From contig NZ_JAAXOQ010000007.1 in the NCBI RefSeq assembly GCF_012396015.1, forward strand, positions 114,192 to 178,191: a stretch of 64,000 bases of DNA, given 5' to 3'. The notes under the pieces were generated by a model that was not told where the DNA came from, did no database searches, and worked only from the letters and a program-made list of their open reading frames with translations. Positions within the stretch are counted from its first letter, which is position 1, and each line of letters opens with the position of its first letter. This DNA comes from Tsukamurella spumae (GTDB lineage Bacteria > Actinomycetota > Actinomycetes > Mycobacteriales > Mycobacteriaceae). Positions 23,775-32,550 of the stretch are shown here, piece by piece. The translations under genes and the position numbers were made by a program.

Positions 23775-24253
23775 CACCCCTCCATGAGCTGCGCAGCGAC
23801 CGTCGCGCCGAGGTTCCAGCACGCCTCCAGATCGGCCTTCGAGGGCTTGCCGGACACGACGACGTTGGGCGTGACCTTCTCCCAGCCGAGGCCGCCGGTG
23901 ATCGAATCGGCCGCCCGCTCGGCCCCCTCGGTGCCCTCGTTGCCGTGGACGTAGAAGCCCCACGGCCGCCCCCGCGTGGAGTCGAGGCACGGGTAGTAGA
24001 TGTTGTCGAGCCCGTGCTTGAGCGCGCCGCTGAGGTACCCGAGGTTCGCCGGGGTGCCGAGCACGTAGCCGTCGGCCTCCAGCGCGTCGGCGGGCGACAG
24101 CGTGAGCGCGGCACGCCGCACGACTTCCACACCCTCGATGTCAGGATCGGTCGCCCCCGCCAGCACGGCCTCGAACATCTCCTGGCAGTGGGGCGAAGGC
24201 GTGTGGTGCACGATCAAGAGACGGCGTGGGGCGGCGGGATCAGGCGCTGACAT
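23774..24253 (-). CDS. Intact flavodoxin-family protein carried by the element
   Basis: A 159-residue flavodoxin-fold protein: LLIVHHTPSPHCQEMFEAVL (phosphate-binding loop region), ADGYVLGTPANLGYLSGALK (FMN-loop segment), and a C-terminal GKPSKADLEACWNLGATVA. By eye it is about four fifths identical to the host gene interrupted by the element and complete at both ends, so it can replace it. ATG 24253 is chosen because GGGAG lies seven bases upstream; an in-frame ATG at 24286 would use element border sequence. It starts 40 bases from attR, so the host promoter reads straight into it. It is coupled to the unknown gene downstream by TGATG. Confidence 0.88.
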   Translation of the reverse strand: MSAPDPAAPRRLLIVHHTPSPHCQEMFEAVLAGATDPDIEGVEVVRRAALTLSPADALEADGYVLGTPANLGYLSGALKHGLDNIYYPCLDSTRGRPWGFYVHGNEGTEGAERAADSITGGLGWEKVTPNVVVSGKPSKADLEACWNLGATVAAQLMEG

Positions 24254-24506
24254 GGGCAGACTCCCTATTACAGGGGTATTTGACATTGAAGTGCTTGAGC
24301 GCGCCCGAGATGTACCCGAGGTTCGCGGGCGTGCCGAGTGCGAACCCGTCCGCCGCGAGCACGTCCGACGCGGTCACGGATAGCGCCGCCCGGCGCACCA
24401 CCTCCACGCCCTCGATCTCGGGATCGGTGGCCCCGGCGATCACCGCCTCGAACATCTCCTGGCAGTGCGGAGACGGCGTGTGGTGGATCACGAGGAGCAC
24501 CGGCAT
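24240..24506 (-). pseudogene. 5' half of the host flavodoxin-family gene
   Basis: From ATG 24506 the frame reads MPVLLVIHHTPSPHCQEMF through GYISGALKH (72 host codons) to the attR core, then 16 codons of element sequence (FNVKYPCNRESAHVSA) to a stop at 24240. The ATG shares its A with the stop of the upstream membrane-protein gene, so the fragment is still expressed from the dapB operon. The truncated product lacks the second half of the fold. Its stop lies inside the beginning of the intact copy, which allows translational coupling or re-initiation onto that copy. Confidence 0.85.
24271..24310. other. attR of the integrative element
   Basis: Element sequence CAGGGGTATTTGACATTGAA joins GTG (24291-24293) and the host CTTGAGCGCGCC. 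The AGGGG at 24272-24276 mirrors the CCCCT at 10271-10275. The joined attP would be about 45 bp, centred next to GTG, matching the usual serine-integrase attP size; the true crossover dinucleotide is GT or TG. Confidence 0.75.
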
Positions 24507-24976
24507 CAGCGGGACTTCTTCTCCAGCGAGACGGCCTTGGTCATCCAGTCCCGCGCCCGGGACCGGTCACCGGCGTAGTCGTAGGCGCGGGCCAGCCGGT
24601 AGGTGTTCACCCAGGAATCGGGATCGGCCTCGTACTCCGCCTTGACCTCGGCGAACAGCGCGTCCGCGGCGTCCCGTTGGACCCGGCCGGAGGGCATTTT
24701 CGGCAGGTCCGAGACGTCCAGGTCGCGCCCCAAAGCCTTCGCCGCCGCGGCCAGTCGCTGGTGCGCGTAGCCGTTGCGCAGCACCGACCACAGGATCCAC
24801 AGGCCCATCACGCCGACGAGCACCATCCCGACCGCGAGGCCGATGTTCGCCGCCCCGCCGCGGCCGGCGATCATCGAGGCCCACACGCCGATCAGCCCGA
24901 TGTACAGGAGCATCGCGACGGCCAGGAACCCGATGACCAGGAGCTGCCCCAGGTTGCCGCGCTCGCGCTGCGTCAT
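24506..24976 (-). CDS. Small membrane protein with C-terminal TPR-like helices
   Basis: A 156-residue protein with two membrane helices (about residues 11-35, LLVIGFLAVAMLLYIGLIGVW, and 44-66, IGLAVGMVLVGVMGLWILWSV), and a cytosolic tail ending SWVNTYRLARAYDYAGDRSRARDW, which resembles a TPR half-repeat. It follows dapB by five bases and overlaps the flavodoxin start by one, so dapB, this gene and the flavodoxin formed one operon before the element arrived. The gene order recalls Rv2773c-Rv2771c. Function unknown. Confidence 0.75.
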   Translation of the reverse strand: MTQRERGNLGQLLVIGFLAVAMLLYIGLIGVWASMIAGRGGAANIGLAVGMVLVGVMGLWILWSVLRNGYAHQRLAAAAKALGRDLDVSDLPKMPSGRVQRDAADALFAEVKAEYEADPDSWVNTYRLARAYDYAGDRSRARDWMTKAVSLEKKSR

Positions 24977-24981
24977 GCCAC

Positions 24982-26129
<1,148 letters not shown>

Positions 26130-26139
26130 GGTTGCCCGC

Positions 26140-27117
26140 ATGGACGTGACCATCCGCACGTGGAACGAGGGCGCCACCGACGAGCCCTGCTTCGATCGCT
26201 CCGATCACGCAGAGGTCGGCACCGCCGCGGACGCGCTGGCGCGGGATTCCGGCCTGACCTGGGTGGACGTGCTGGATCCGACGGAGGCGCAGTTCGCGCC
26301 GCTCGCCTCGGCGCTGCGCCTGGACAAACTGGCCGTGGAGGACGCGCTCACCGAACACGAGCGCCCGAAGTCACTGCGCTACGGCGAGATCCTGTTCGTC
26401 ACGGCCTACGCGATCACGGAGGACGGCTCGACGAGCCGCATCTCGATGTTCCTGTTCGCGCACGGCGTGCTCACCGTCCGGCTGGGCCTCGGCTTCGACG
26501 TCGACGGCGTCGCCGACGCCATCGAGGAGAACGCCGACCTGCTGCGCTTCGGCCCGCACGCCCTGGAACTCATGCTGCTCGACGCGGTGGTCGACGGCTA
26601 CACCGCGCGCATCACCGCGGTCGACGAGAAGCTCGACGACGTGGAGTCGATCCTCTTCGACAACCGCGCCAGCGACCGCATCTCGCAGGTCACGTTCGAG
26701 CTGCACAAGAGCGTCGGCGAGCTGCGCCGCATCGTGCTCCCGATGCGCGATGTGGTGGGCTCGCTGCTGCGCCGCGTCTCCGCGGCGATGGAGAAGCACG
26801 ACCTGCTCCCCTACGCCGAGGACGTCTACGACCACACGATGCGCGCCGCGGACTGGACCGAGGGCTTGCGCGACGCAGTGGAATCGGTGCGCTCGACCAA
26901 CCTCGCGCTCGTCGACAATCAGCTCAACGTGGTGATGAAGAAGCTCACCAGCTGGGCGGCGATCATCGCCGTGCCCACGGCGATCACCGGCTACTTCGGC
27001 CAGAACGTCCCGTACCCGGGGTTCGGCAAGGAGTGGGGCTTCTGGTTGAGCCTGCTGATGATGCTCGCCCTCGCGGGCGGCCTGTACGCCGCGTTCAAGC
27101 GCCGCGGCTGGCTCTGA
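26140..27117 (+). CDS. corA: CorA-family magnesium/divalent-cation transporter
   Basis: Inner-membrane channel for Mg2+ and related cations, acting as a pentamer. The 325-residue protein has the cytosolic alpha/beta domain (residues 1-250), the long stalk helix (VDEKLDDVESILFDN onward), and two C-terminal helices: AAIIAVPTAITGYF and LSLLMMLALAGGLYAAF. The selectivity loop reads YFGQNVPYPG, where most CorA proteins have Gly-Met-Asn; Met is replaced by Gln. The positive C-terminal tail KRRGWL is typical. The substitution is seen in some CorA relatives and may change ion choice. Confidence 0.9.
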   Translation: MDVTIRTWNEGATDEPCFDRSDHAEVGTAADALARDSGLTWVDVLDPTEAQFAPLASALRLDKLAVEDALTEHERPKSLRYGEILFVTAYAITEDGSTSRISMFLFAHGVLTVRLGLGFDVDGVADAIEENADLLRFGPHALELMLLDAVVDGYTARITAVDEKLDDVESILFDNRASDRISQVTFELHKSVGELRRIVLPMRDVVGSLLRRVSAAMEKHDLLPYAEDVYDHTMRAADWTEGLRDAVESVRSTNLALVDNQLNVVMKKLTSWAAIIAVPTAITGYFGQNVPYPGFGKEWGFWLSLLMMLALAGGLYAAFKRRGWL

Positions 27118-27263
27118 CGCACCGCCACGGCGGCGCGGAGACTGCTGATCAGCGGCGATTCCTGGTTCACCCGCGCGGTCTATCGCTGACGATCAGAGAT
27201 CGCCGGTTCACGCTCGCGAATCCGCGCGTGGCCCCGACCACAACGGCACCGGGTACCGCCGAC

Positions 27264-29957
27264 CTACGCCGGCGGCTCCAGCGGCAGGCGCGGGTTGTGC
27301 AGGTGCGCGACGAGGCCGGTCCACCCGGTCTGGTGGGTCGCGCCCAAGCCCTCGCCGGTGTCACCGTCGAAGTACTCGTAGAAGGTCGGGTGCTGCGCCC
27401 ACAGCGGGTTGTCGCTGCCCTCGATCCGCGCGGCGTCGGCCGGGCGGCGCGTGCCGCCACCGTCGGGCCGGGAGACCGGGCGGAACAGCCCGACGAGGCC
27501 CTCGTCGATGACGTCCGCGGCCTCCTCCAGCGTGCACAGGTTGTCCGAGCCCGTGGGGATGGCGATGGTGAAGTCGTCGCCGAAGTGCCGGCCGTAGGTG
27601 CGGAGCTTGTCGGCGAGCAGCACGTTCACCGGGAACCACACGGGGCCACGCCAATTGGAGTTGCCGCCGAACATGCCCGTCGTGGACTCTCCGGGCTCGT
27701 ACTGGATCGAGACGGTGTTGCCCTCGACGTCCTCCGTCACCTGCTGCTCGGCCTTCGACAGCGAACGGATGCCGTAGGGCGCCAGGAACTCCGAGGGGTC
27801 GAACATCCGCTCCAGGACGCGGCGCAGGCGCTCGGGACCGACCAGGGAGAGCAGCATACGGCCCCCGCCGTCGGCGTCGCTGCCGGAGAGCACGGGCTCG
27901 ACCAGCTCGGGGCGGCGCGAGCGCAACCAGTTCAGCCGGGCGGTCACGTCGGGGCACTTGTCGGCGACCCAGGCGGGCACGTCGGTGGCACCGAGCAGGG
28001 GCAGTAGCCCCACCATCGATCGCACGCGCATCGGCTGTGCGCTGCCGTCGGGCCGCACCAGGACGTCGTAGAAGAAGCCGTCCTGCTCGTCCCACAGCGA
28101 CAGGCTGTGCGAGCCGAAGTTGTAGGTGGCCTTGGAGATCTGGAGGAAGTGCTCGAGGAACTTGGTCGCGCAGTCCTGCCACACCGGGTCGTGCCGGCTC
28201 AGCTCGATGGCGATCTTGAACATCTGCTGGCAGTAGAAGGCCATCCAACTGGTGGCGTCGGACTGCTCGAGCCGATAGCCCGGCGGCAGCGGCGCCGAGC
28301 GGTTGAAGAAGCCGATGTTGTCCATCCCGAGGAAGCCGCCCTCGAACACCCCGGCATCGTCGGAGCCCTTGCGATTGACCCACCACGAGAAGTTGAGCAG
28401 GAGCTTGGTGAAGACGCGGATGAGGAAGTCCTGGTCGCGCCAGCCGTCGATGCGGTACACGTGCCACGCCGCCCACGCGTGCACCGGCGGGTTGACATCA
28501 CTGAACTCCCACTCGTAGGCGGGGAGCTGCCCGTTCGGATGCATCGCCCACTCCCGGCACATGAGCACGAGCTGCTCCTTGGCGAACTCCGGGTCCACGC
28601 GCGCGAGCGGAATGCAGTGGAAGGCGAGGTCCCAGGCGGCGAACCAGGGGTACTCCCACTCGTCGGGCATGGAGATCACGTCGGCCAGGGAGAAGTGCTT
28701 CCAGGTGGTGTTGCGCCGGCCCGGATCCGCACGCTCGCGCGGCGCGGGGTCCACGGCGGGATCGCCCTCGAGCCAGGACTCCACGTCGTAGCGGTAGAGC
28801 TGCTTGTTCCACAGCATGCCCGCGTAGGCGCGCCGCGCCACGGTCCGGTCCTCGTCCGGCACGTCCTCGTGAATGACGGTGCCGTAGAACTCATCCGCCT
28901 CCTCGCGCCGGTCGCGGAACACCGCGTCGAAGCCCGGGCCGAAGGTGTCGAGCGACGGGGCGGGGCGCGAGAGCCGGAGCCGGACGGTGACGCTCTCCCC
29001 AGCCGGCACCGACGCGAACCGGTACCAGAACGCGGCCTTCGTGCCGCGCCCCTGCGGATTGACCGCCGCCTCGTCGCCGTTCACGACGCGCCGGCCGATC
29101 CCGTCCTTCGGGTAGGGCGAGGCGTTCTCGGCGTTGCCGAAGAGCGCGACCGCATCGGTCTCGTTGTCGCAGAACAGCACCTCCGGGGATCCCTCCGCGG
29201 ACAGGTGGTACTCGCCGAGCCACGCGTGGTCCACCCGCACGGACTGCATGCCGCCCGCGCCGAGCTCGGGACCGTCGAGCCGGGTGATCGCGCCGCGGCG
29301 GCCGTCGTGGCCCCAGGCCCACGTGTTCCGGAGCCACACCTGCGGCAGCAGATCCAGCGGCGCCGGCGAGGGCCCGTTGTTCACCGCCTCGATCTCCACG
29401 CAGACATCGTCGGGCGCGGCCTTGGCGTAGCGCACGTGCACGTCGAAGAACCGGTTGTCGGCGAGCACGCCGGTGTCGGCGAGCTCGAACTCGCGCTCGG
29501 TACGGTCGCGGGCGGCGTTCGCCTCACGCAGCCGCTGGTAGGGGTACTCCGCCTGCGGGTACCGGTACATCCAGTGCATCCAGCTGTGGGTCGGGGTGCC
29601 GTCGACGGGCCACCAGTACTCCTTGACGTCCTCGCCGTGGTTGCCCTGCTCGTTGGTCAGACCGAACAGGCGCTCCTTGAGGATCGGGTCGTTGTGATTC
29701 CACAGCGCCACCGAGAGATTGAGGAATCCGTACCGGTCGCAGATGCCGCCGAGACCGTCCTCGCCCCAGCGGTAGGCCCGACGGTGCGCCTGCTCGAACC
29801 CGAAGCTCCCCCACGCGTCTCCGTTGCCGCTGTAGTCCTCGCGGACGGTGCCCCACTGCCGGCCCGAGAGGTACGGGCCCCACAGGCGCCAGGCCCCGTC
29901 GGGGCCCGGACTCTCCGCGAGGCGGCGGTGTTCAGCTGTCGTCTCGGTGTGCTCCAC
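27264..29957 (-). CDS. Large glucosidase, MGH1/GH63-like
   Basis: An 897-residue cytosolic protein (no signal peptide) with the bacterial GH63/MGH1-like (alpha/alpha)6 barrel: an N-terminal region WGPYLSGRQWGTVREDYS, a catalytic-domain stretch EWEYPWFAAWDLAFHCIPL, QLPAYEWEFSDVNPPVHAWA, then WRGPVWFPVNVLLADKLR and a C-terminal HQTGWTGLVAHL. Family members hydrolyse alpha-glucosides such as glucosylglycerate or oligosaccharides; the substrate cannot be read from the sequence. Trehalose-like or glucosylglycerate turnover would fit a mycolic-acid actinobacterium. It lies 12 bases downstream of the pirin gene, on the same strand. Confidence 0.85.
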   Translation of the reverse strand: MEHTETTAEHRRLAESPGPDGAWRLWGPYLSGRQWGTVREDYSGNGDAWGSFGFEQAHRRAYRWGEDGLGGICDRYGFLNLSVALWNHNDPILKERLFGLTNEQGNHGEDVKEYWWPVDGTPTHSWMHWMYRYPQAEYPYQRLREANAARDRTEREFELADTGVLADNRFFDVHVRYAKAAPDDVCVEIEAVNNGPSPAPLDLLPQVWLRNTWAWGHDGRRGAITRLDGPELGAGGMQSVRVDHAWLGEYHLSAEGSPEVLFCDNETDAVALFGNAENASPYPKDGIGRRVVNGDEAAVNPQGRGTKAAFWYRFASVPAGESVTVRLRLSRPAPSLDTFGPGFDAVFRDRREEADEFYGTVIHEDVPDEDRTVARRAYAGMLWNKQLYRYDVESWLEGDPAVDPAPRERADPGRRNTTWKHFSLADVISMPDEWEYPWFAAWDLAFHCIPLARVDPEFAKEQLVLMCREWAMHPNGQLPAYEWEFSDVNPPVHAWAAWHVYRIDGWRDQDFLIRVFTKLLLNFSWWVNRKGSDDAGVFEGGFLGMDNIGFFNRSAPLPPGYRLEQSDATSWMAFYCQQMFKIAIELSRHDPVWQDCATKFLEHFLQISKATYNFGSHSLSLWDEQDGFFYDVLVRPDGSAQPMRVRSMVGLLPLLGATDVPAWVADKCPDVTARLNWLRSRRPELVEPVLSGSDADGGGRMLLSLVGPERLRRVLERMFDPSEFLAPYGIRSLSKAEQQVTEDVEGNTVSIQYEPGESTTGMFGGNSNWRGPVWFPVNVLLADKLRTYGRHFGDDFTIAIPTGSDNLCTLEEAADVIDEGLVGLFRPVSRPDGGGTRRPADAARIEGSDNPLWAQHPTFYEYFDGDTGEGLGATHQTGWTGLVAHLHNPRLPLEPPA

Positions 29958-29969
29958 CCGAGAATCTTC

Positions 29970-30722
29970 CTATACGGGCGGCCGCAGCGCAGAGGCCGCC
30001 TGCACCCGCATCGCCCAGTACAGGATCTCGGTGCCGTCCTGCACGGAGCGCACCTGCAGTTCCCCGTGCCCGACGGTGCGCAGCGCGTCGCCCTCGGCGA
30101 GCGAGTCACCGTCGGAGCCGGGAGCGCCGGCGACGATCGCGCCGGTGACGACGAACAGGTGACCGTAGGGCGCCGCCGGGAGGGTGACGGCTTCGCCCGC
30201 GCCGAGGCGGGCGGCGTAGAGGGCCGCCGCGTCGTTGCGGATCGCCACCGCCGGTTCATCACCGGGGACCCCCGAGGCCACGAGTACCGCACCGCGGCCG
30301 TCGAGGGGCACGTCTGCGGTGCGGTACTCGGGCTCGCCGCCGAGCTCGTCGGGCGGGAGCCACATCTGGATCACCCGCGCGAGCGTGCGCGTGGCGCGCG
30401 GGTTCTGCTCCCGGTGGTTCACCCCGGTGCCGGCGCTCATGGCCTGCACCTGACCCGCGCGCACCACGCCGGTCGACCCCGACGAGTCGTCGTGGTGCAC
30501 CTCGCCCGCGATCACCCAGGTCACGATCTCGGCGTCGCGATGGAAGTGCCGATCGACGCCCGATCCGGGATCGATGAGGTCGTCGTTGTGCACCAGCAGC
30601 TGTCCGTGCGCGTTCGCACCCAGGTCGAAGTTCCCGGTGAAGGGCATGGACTGCCGCGTGTACAGCCCCTCGCCCTCCCAGTGCGTCCGATCCGCGGCCC
30701 GGATGATCCTGCTCTCGCTCAC
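29970..30722 (-). CDS. Pirin-family (bicupin) protein
   Basis: A 250-residue pirin. The N-terminal cupin has DRHFHRDAEIVTWVIAGEVHHDDS, with the His-His-Glu/His metal set, followed by GTGVNHREQNP. The second cupin is more degenerate. Bacterial pirins act as quercetin dioxygenases or redox/metabolic regulators binding Fe or other metals. It lies 12 bases before the glucosidase and follows the alcohol dehydrogenase by 27 bases, so the three may form one minus-strand unit. Confidence 0.88.
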   Translation of the reverse strand: MSESRIIRAADRTHWEGEGLYTRQSMPFTGNFDLGANAHGQLLVHNDDLIDPGSGVDRHFHRDAEIVTWVIAGEVHHDDSSGSTGVVRAGQVQAMSAGTGVNHREQNPRATRTLARVIQMWLPPDELGGEPEYRTADVPLDGRGAVLVASGVPGDEPAVAIRNDAAALYAARLGAGEAVTLPAAPYGHLFVVTGAIVAGAPGSDGDSLAEGDALRTVGHGELQVRSVQDGTEILYWAMRVQAASALRPPV

Positions 30723-30749
30723 GGGGTCAGCGTAGGCCGGGGCGCACCG

Positions 30750-31838
30750 TCAGACTCCGGTGGGCAGCCCCGCGCCGGACGGCGAGACGAGGACCTTCAC
30801 CGCGGTCTCGTTGTGGTGCAGCAGCGTGTCGTAGCCGACGGTGACCAGGTCGTCCAGGCCGATCTTGCCCGTGATGAACGGGGCGAGGTCGACGGTGCCG
30901 CTCTCGACCAGCGCGATGGTGTCGGCGTGGTTGTTGACGTACGCGATGGTGCCGCGCATGTCGATCTCCTTGAGCACGAGCTTCTGCATGTCGACGGTGC
31001 CCGGGTGCCCCCAGATCGAGACGACGACCAGCACGGCCTGCGGGCGCAGCGCGTCGAACAGGGTGTCCAGCGCGGGCTGCACCGAGGTGCACTCGAAGCC
31101 GACGTCGGCGCCGCGGCCGCCGGTCAGCGCACGGACCGATTCGATGACATCCGTCGTGGTCGGATCGAAGACGTGGTCCGCCACGCCCGTCTCGGCGGCC
31201 CGCTCGCGCCGCAGGGAGCTGGGCTCGCTGATCGCCACGGTGAGGCCCTTCGCCTTGCACACCGCCGCGGTCAGCAGGCCGATGGGGCCCGCGCCGGTGA
31301 TGAGCGCGAAGGCGCCCGCGCCCGCGCCGGAACGCTGCAACGCGTGGTAGCCGACGGCGAGCGGCTCGACGAGAGCAGCCTGATCGAGCGGCACGTCCTT
31401 GGAGATCCGATGCACCCATCGGCGCTGCACCACGATCTTCTCCGCGAGCCCGCCGCCGCGGCCACCGAGACCGATGAAGTTCATGTTCGGCGAGAGGTGG
31501 TAGTCCAGGCTCTCCGGCCCGGTGTCGACATCGTCGGCGATGATGTACGGCTCGACCACGACGTGATCGCCCACGGCCAGGTCGTCGACGCCCGCCCCCA
31601 CGGCGGCGACGACGCCGGACATCTCATGTCCGATGGTCAGCGGCGCGGCCTCGCCGCTCACGGGGTTCGGGTGGCCGTGCGGCGGCACGAAGATGGGGCC
31701 GTCGACGTATTCGTGCAGGTCGGTGCCGCAGATGCCGCACCAGGCGACATCGATCGCGACGGTGCCGGGCTCGAGTTCGGGCTCCGGGACGTCTTCGATC
31801 CGAACGTCTTCGCGGTCGTAGTAGCGGGCAGCGCGCAT
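30750..31838 (-). CDS. Zinc alcohol dehydrogenase, 2,3-butanediol dehydrogenase type
   Basis: A 362-residue MDR dehydrogenase: VAWCGICGTDLHEYVDGPIFVP (catalytic zinc Cys), TIGHEMSGVVAAVG with the zinc His, NFIGLGGRGGGLAEK, VEPLAVGYHALQRS, and the NAD site LITGAGPIGLL. These motifs match (R,R)-butanediol/L-threonine-type dehydrogenases. It likely oxidises a vicinal diol or reduces acetoin; the substrate is inferred. The structural-zinc four-Cys loop is absent (the FIGLGG region replaces it), as in butanediol dehydrogenases. The ATG at 31838 is chosen because GGAGGAT lies just upstream; the much longer open frame is not credible. Confidence 0.88.
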   Translation of the reverse strand: MRAARYYDREDVRIEDVPEPELEPGTVAIDVAWCGICGTDLHEYVDGPIFVPPHGHPNPVSGEAAPLTIGHEMSGVVAAVGAGVDDLAVGDHVVVEPYIIADDVDTGPESLDYHLSPNMNFIGLGGRGGGLAEKIVVQRRWVHRISKDVPLDQAALVEPLAVGYHALQRSGAGAGAFALITGAGPIGLLTAAVCKAKGLTVAISEPSSLRRERAAETGVADHVFDPTTTDVIESVRALTGGRGADVGFECTSVQPALDTLFDALRPQAVLVVVSIWGHPGTVDMQKLVLKEIDMRGTIAYVNNHADTIALVESGTVDLAPFITGKIGLDDLVTVGYDTLLHHNETAVKVLVSPSGAGLPTGV

Positions 31839-31944
31839 GGGATCCTCCGAGTGGGACGAGTATGACCTGTCCCACAGTCGGCCCGGTCCGCCTGCACCAC
31901 CATCGTTGCAGCGGGTTGCACCGCCCCGGCGGCCTGGGACCCGA

Positions 31945-32454
31945 CTACAGCGGCGCCGAGCCGCGCACGTGCTCGAACACGAGCGAGGTGTTGGTGCCCG
32001 CGACCTCCTCGCGCGCGCTGAGGTACTCGACGAGGTGCCGCAGGTCCTCGGTGTCGATCGCGGCGATGTGCAGCAGGTAGTCGTCCCCACCGGCCAGGAA
32101 GTACGCGTCGATCACGGGCGGCAGGTCGATCACCGACTCCACGAACTGGCGGATCCGGTGCCGCGCGGTGGAACGCAGCGTGACCGCGATCATCGCGCGC
32201 AGGGGCCGCCCGACCGCCGCGGGATCGACATCGGCGAAGAACCCGCGGATCACGCCGGCGTCCGTCAGGCGCCGCACGCGGGTGTGCACGGTGGACGGTG
32301 CGAGCCCCACCTCCTCCGCGAGCGCGGCGTTCGAGACGCGGCCGTCGCGCTGCAGCACCAGGAGGATGCGCCGGTCGGCGTCGTCGAGCAACGGGCGATG
32401 ATCGTTCGTCGGCGCGGGCCGATACGCCGACTTTGCAGAATCTCCGACATTCAT
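31945..32454 (-). CDS. Lrp/AsnC-family regulator of alanine dehydrogenase
   Basis: A 169-residue regulator: HTH LLDDADRRILLVLQRDGRVSNAALAEEVGLAPSTVHTRVRRL, then a RAM/ACT-like effector domain (VDPAAVGRPLRAMIAVTL, ending DYLLHIAAIDTEDL and SLVFEHVRG). It is divergent from ald with 96 bp between start codons. In mycobacteria the same arrangement holds AldR (Rv2779c), which controls ald in response to alanine and other amino acids; that role is inferred here from synteny and family. Confidence 0.88.
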   Translation of the reverse strand: MNVGDSAKSAYRPAPTNDHRPLLDDADRRILLVLQRDGRVSNAALAEEVGLAPSTVHTRVRRLTDAGVIRGFFADVDPAAVGRPLRAMIAVTLRSTARHRIRQFVESVIDLPPVIDAYFLAGGDDYLLHIAAIDTEDLRHLVEYLSAREEVAGTNTSLVFEHVRGSAPL

Positions 32455-32474
32455 ATCGTCAATCTACAGAATCT
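32436..32474. promoter_or_regulatory. Repeated CAGAATCT sites between the Lrp regulator and ald
   Basis: CAGAATCT occurs at 32436-32443 and 32467-32474, 31 bp (three helical turns) apart, within the divergent promoter region. The first copy lies inside the regulator's extreme 5' coding end. The spacing suits binding of an Lrp-type octamer on one DNA face. The AT content is much higher than in flanking genes. Confidence 0.5.
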
Positions 32475-32550
32475 TCTTCCGATGACTTGATCGACTTCCG
32501 CTGTTTCTTCACACTATGTGACACAAGCCACCGCCGAACAGGAGCACACG

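Larger units (their letters stand above)
10251..24290. mobile_element. 14-kb integrative element (satellite- or plasmid-like) in a flavodoxin gene
   Basis: Borders: the host flavodoxin frame is split between 10011-10253 and 24291-24506, and both borders share GTG. Joining the element's ends rebuilds a roughly 45-bp attP with AGGGG..TTT arms in inverted orientation. Content: large serine integrase, RepA/DnaB-like ATPase, iteron-like array, two Xis-like HTH proteins, a resolvase, a phage-like structural protein, an HEAGH metalloprotease, two exported proteins, a defence-like block (XRE, AbiV, wHTH, HEPN-like) and a full flavodoxin homologue. Missing: large terminase, portal, tail genes, FtsK/TraB-type transfer ATPase. 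It is therefore neither a complete prophage nor a self-transmissible conjugative element; a satellite or integrated plasmid is the best description. Confidence 0.85.

Noticed and set aside
22809..23990. 393-residue version of the HEPN-like protein
   Set aside because: The first 72 codons are the antisense of the flavodoxin copy; the TGATG overlap marks the real start at 23774.
10251..24290. Complete prophage or conjugative element
   Set aside because: No large terminase, portal, tail, lysis or FtsK/TraB-type transfer gene is visible in the 14 kb.
24240..24506. Stand-alone small gene
   Set aside because: The last 16 codons are element sequence and the first 72 match the N-terminal half of the intact flavodoxin; it is a truncated gene.
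28107..31865. 1252-codon open frame on the plus strand
   Set aside because: It is antisense to the glucosidase, pirin and dehydrogenase genes, has Arg/Val/Gly-heavy composition without domains, and arises from high GC at third codon positions.
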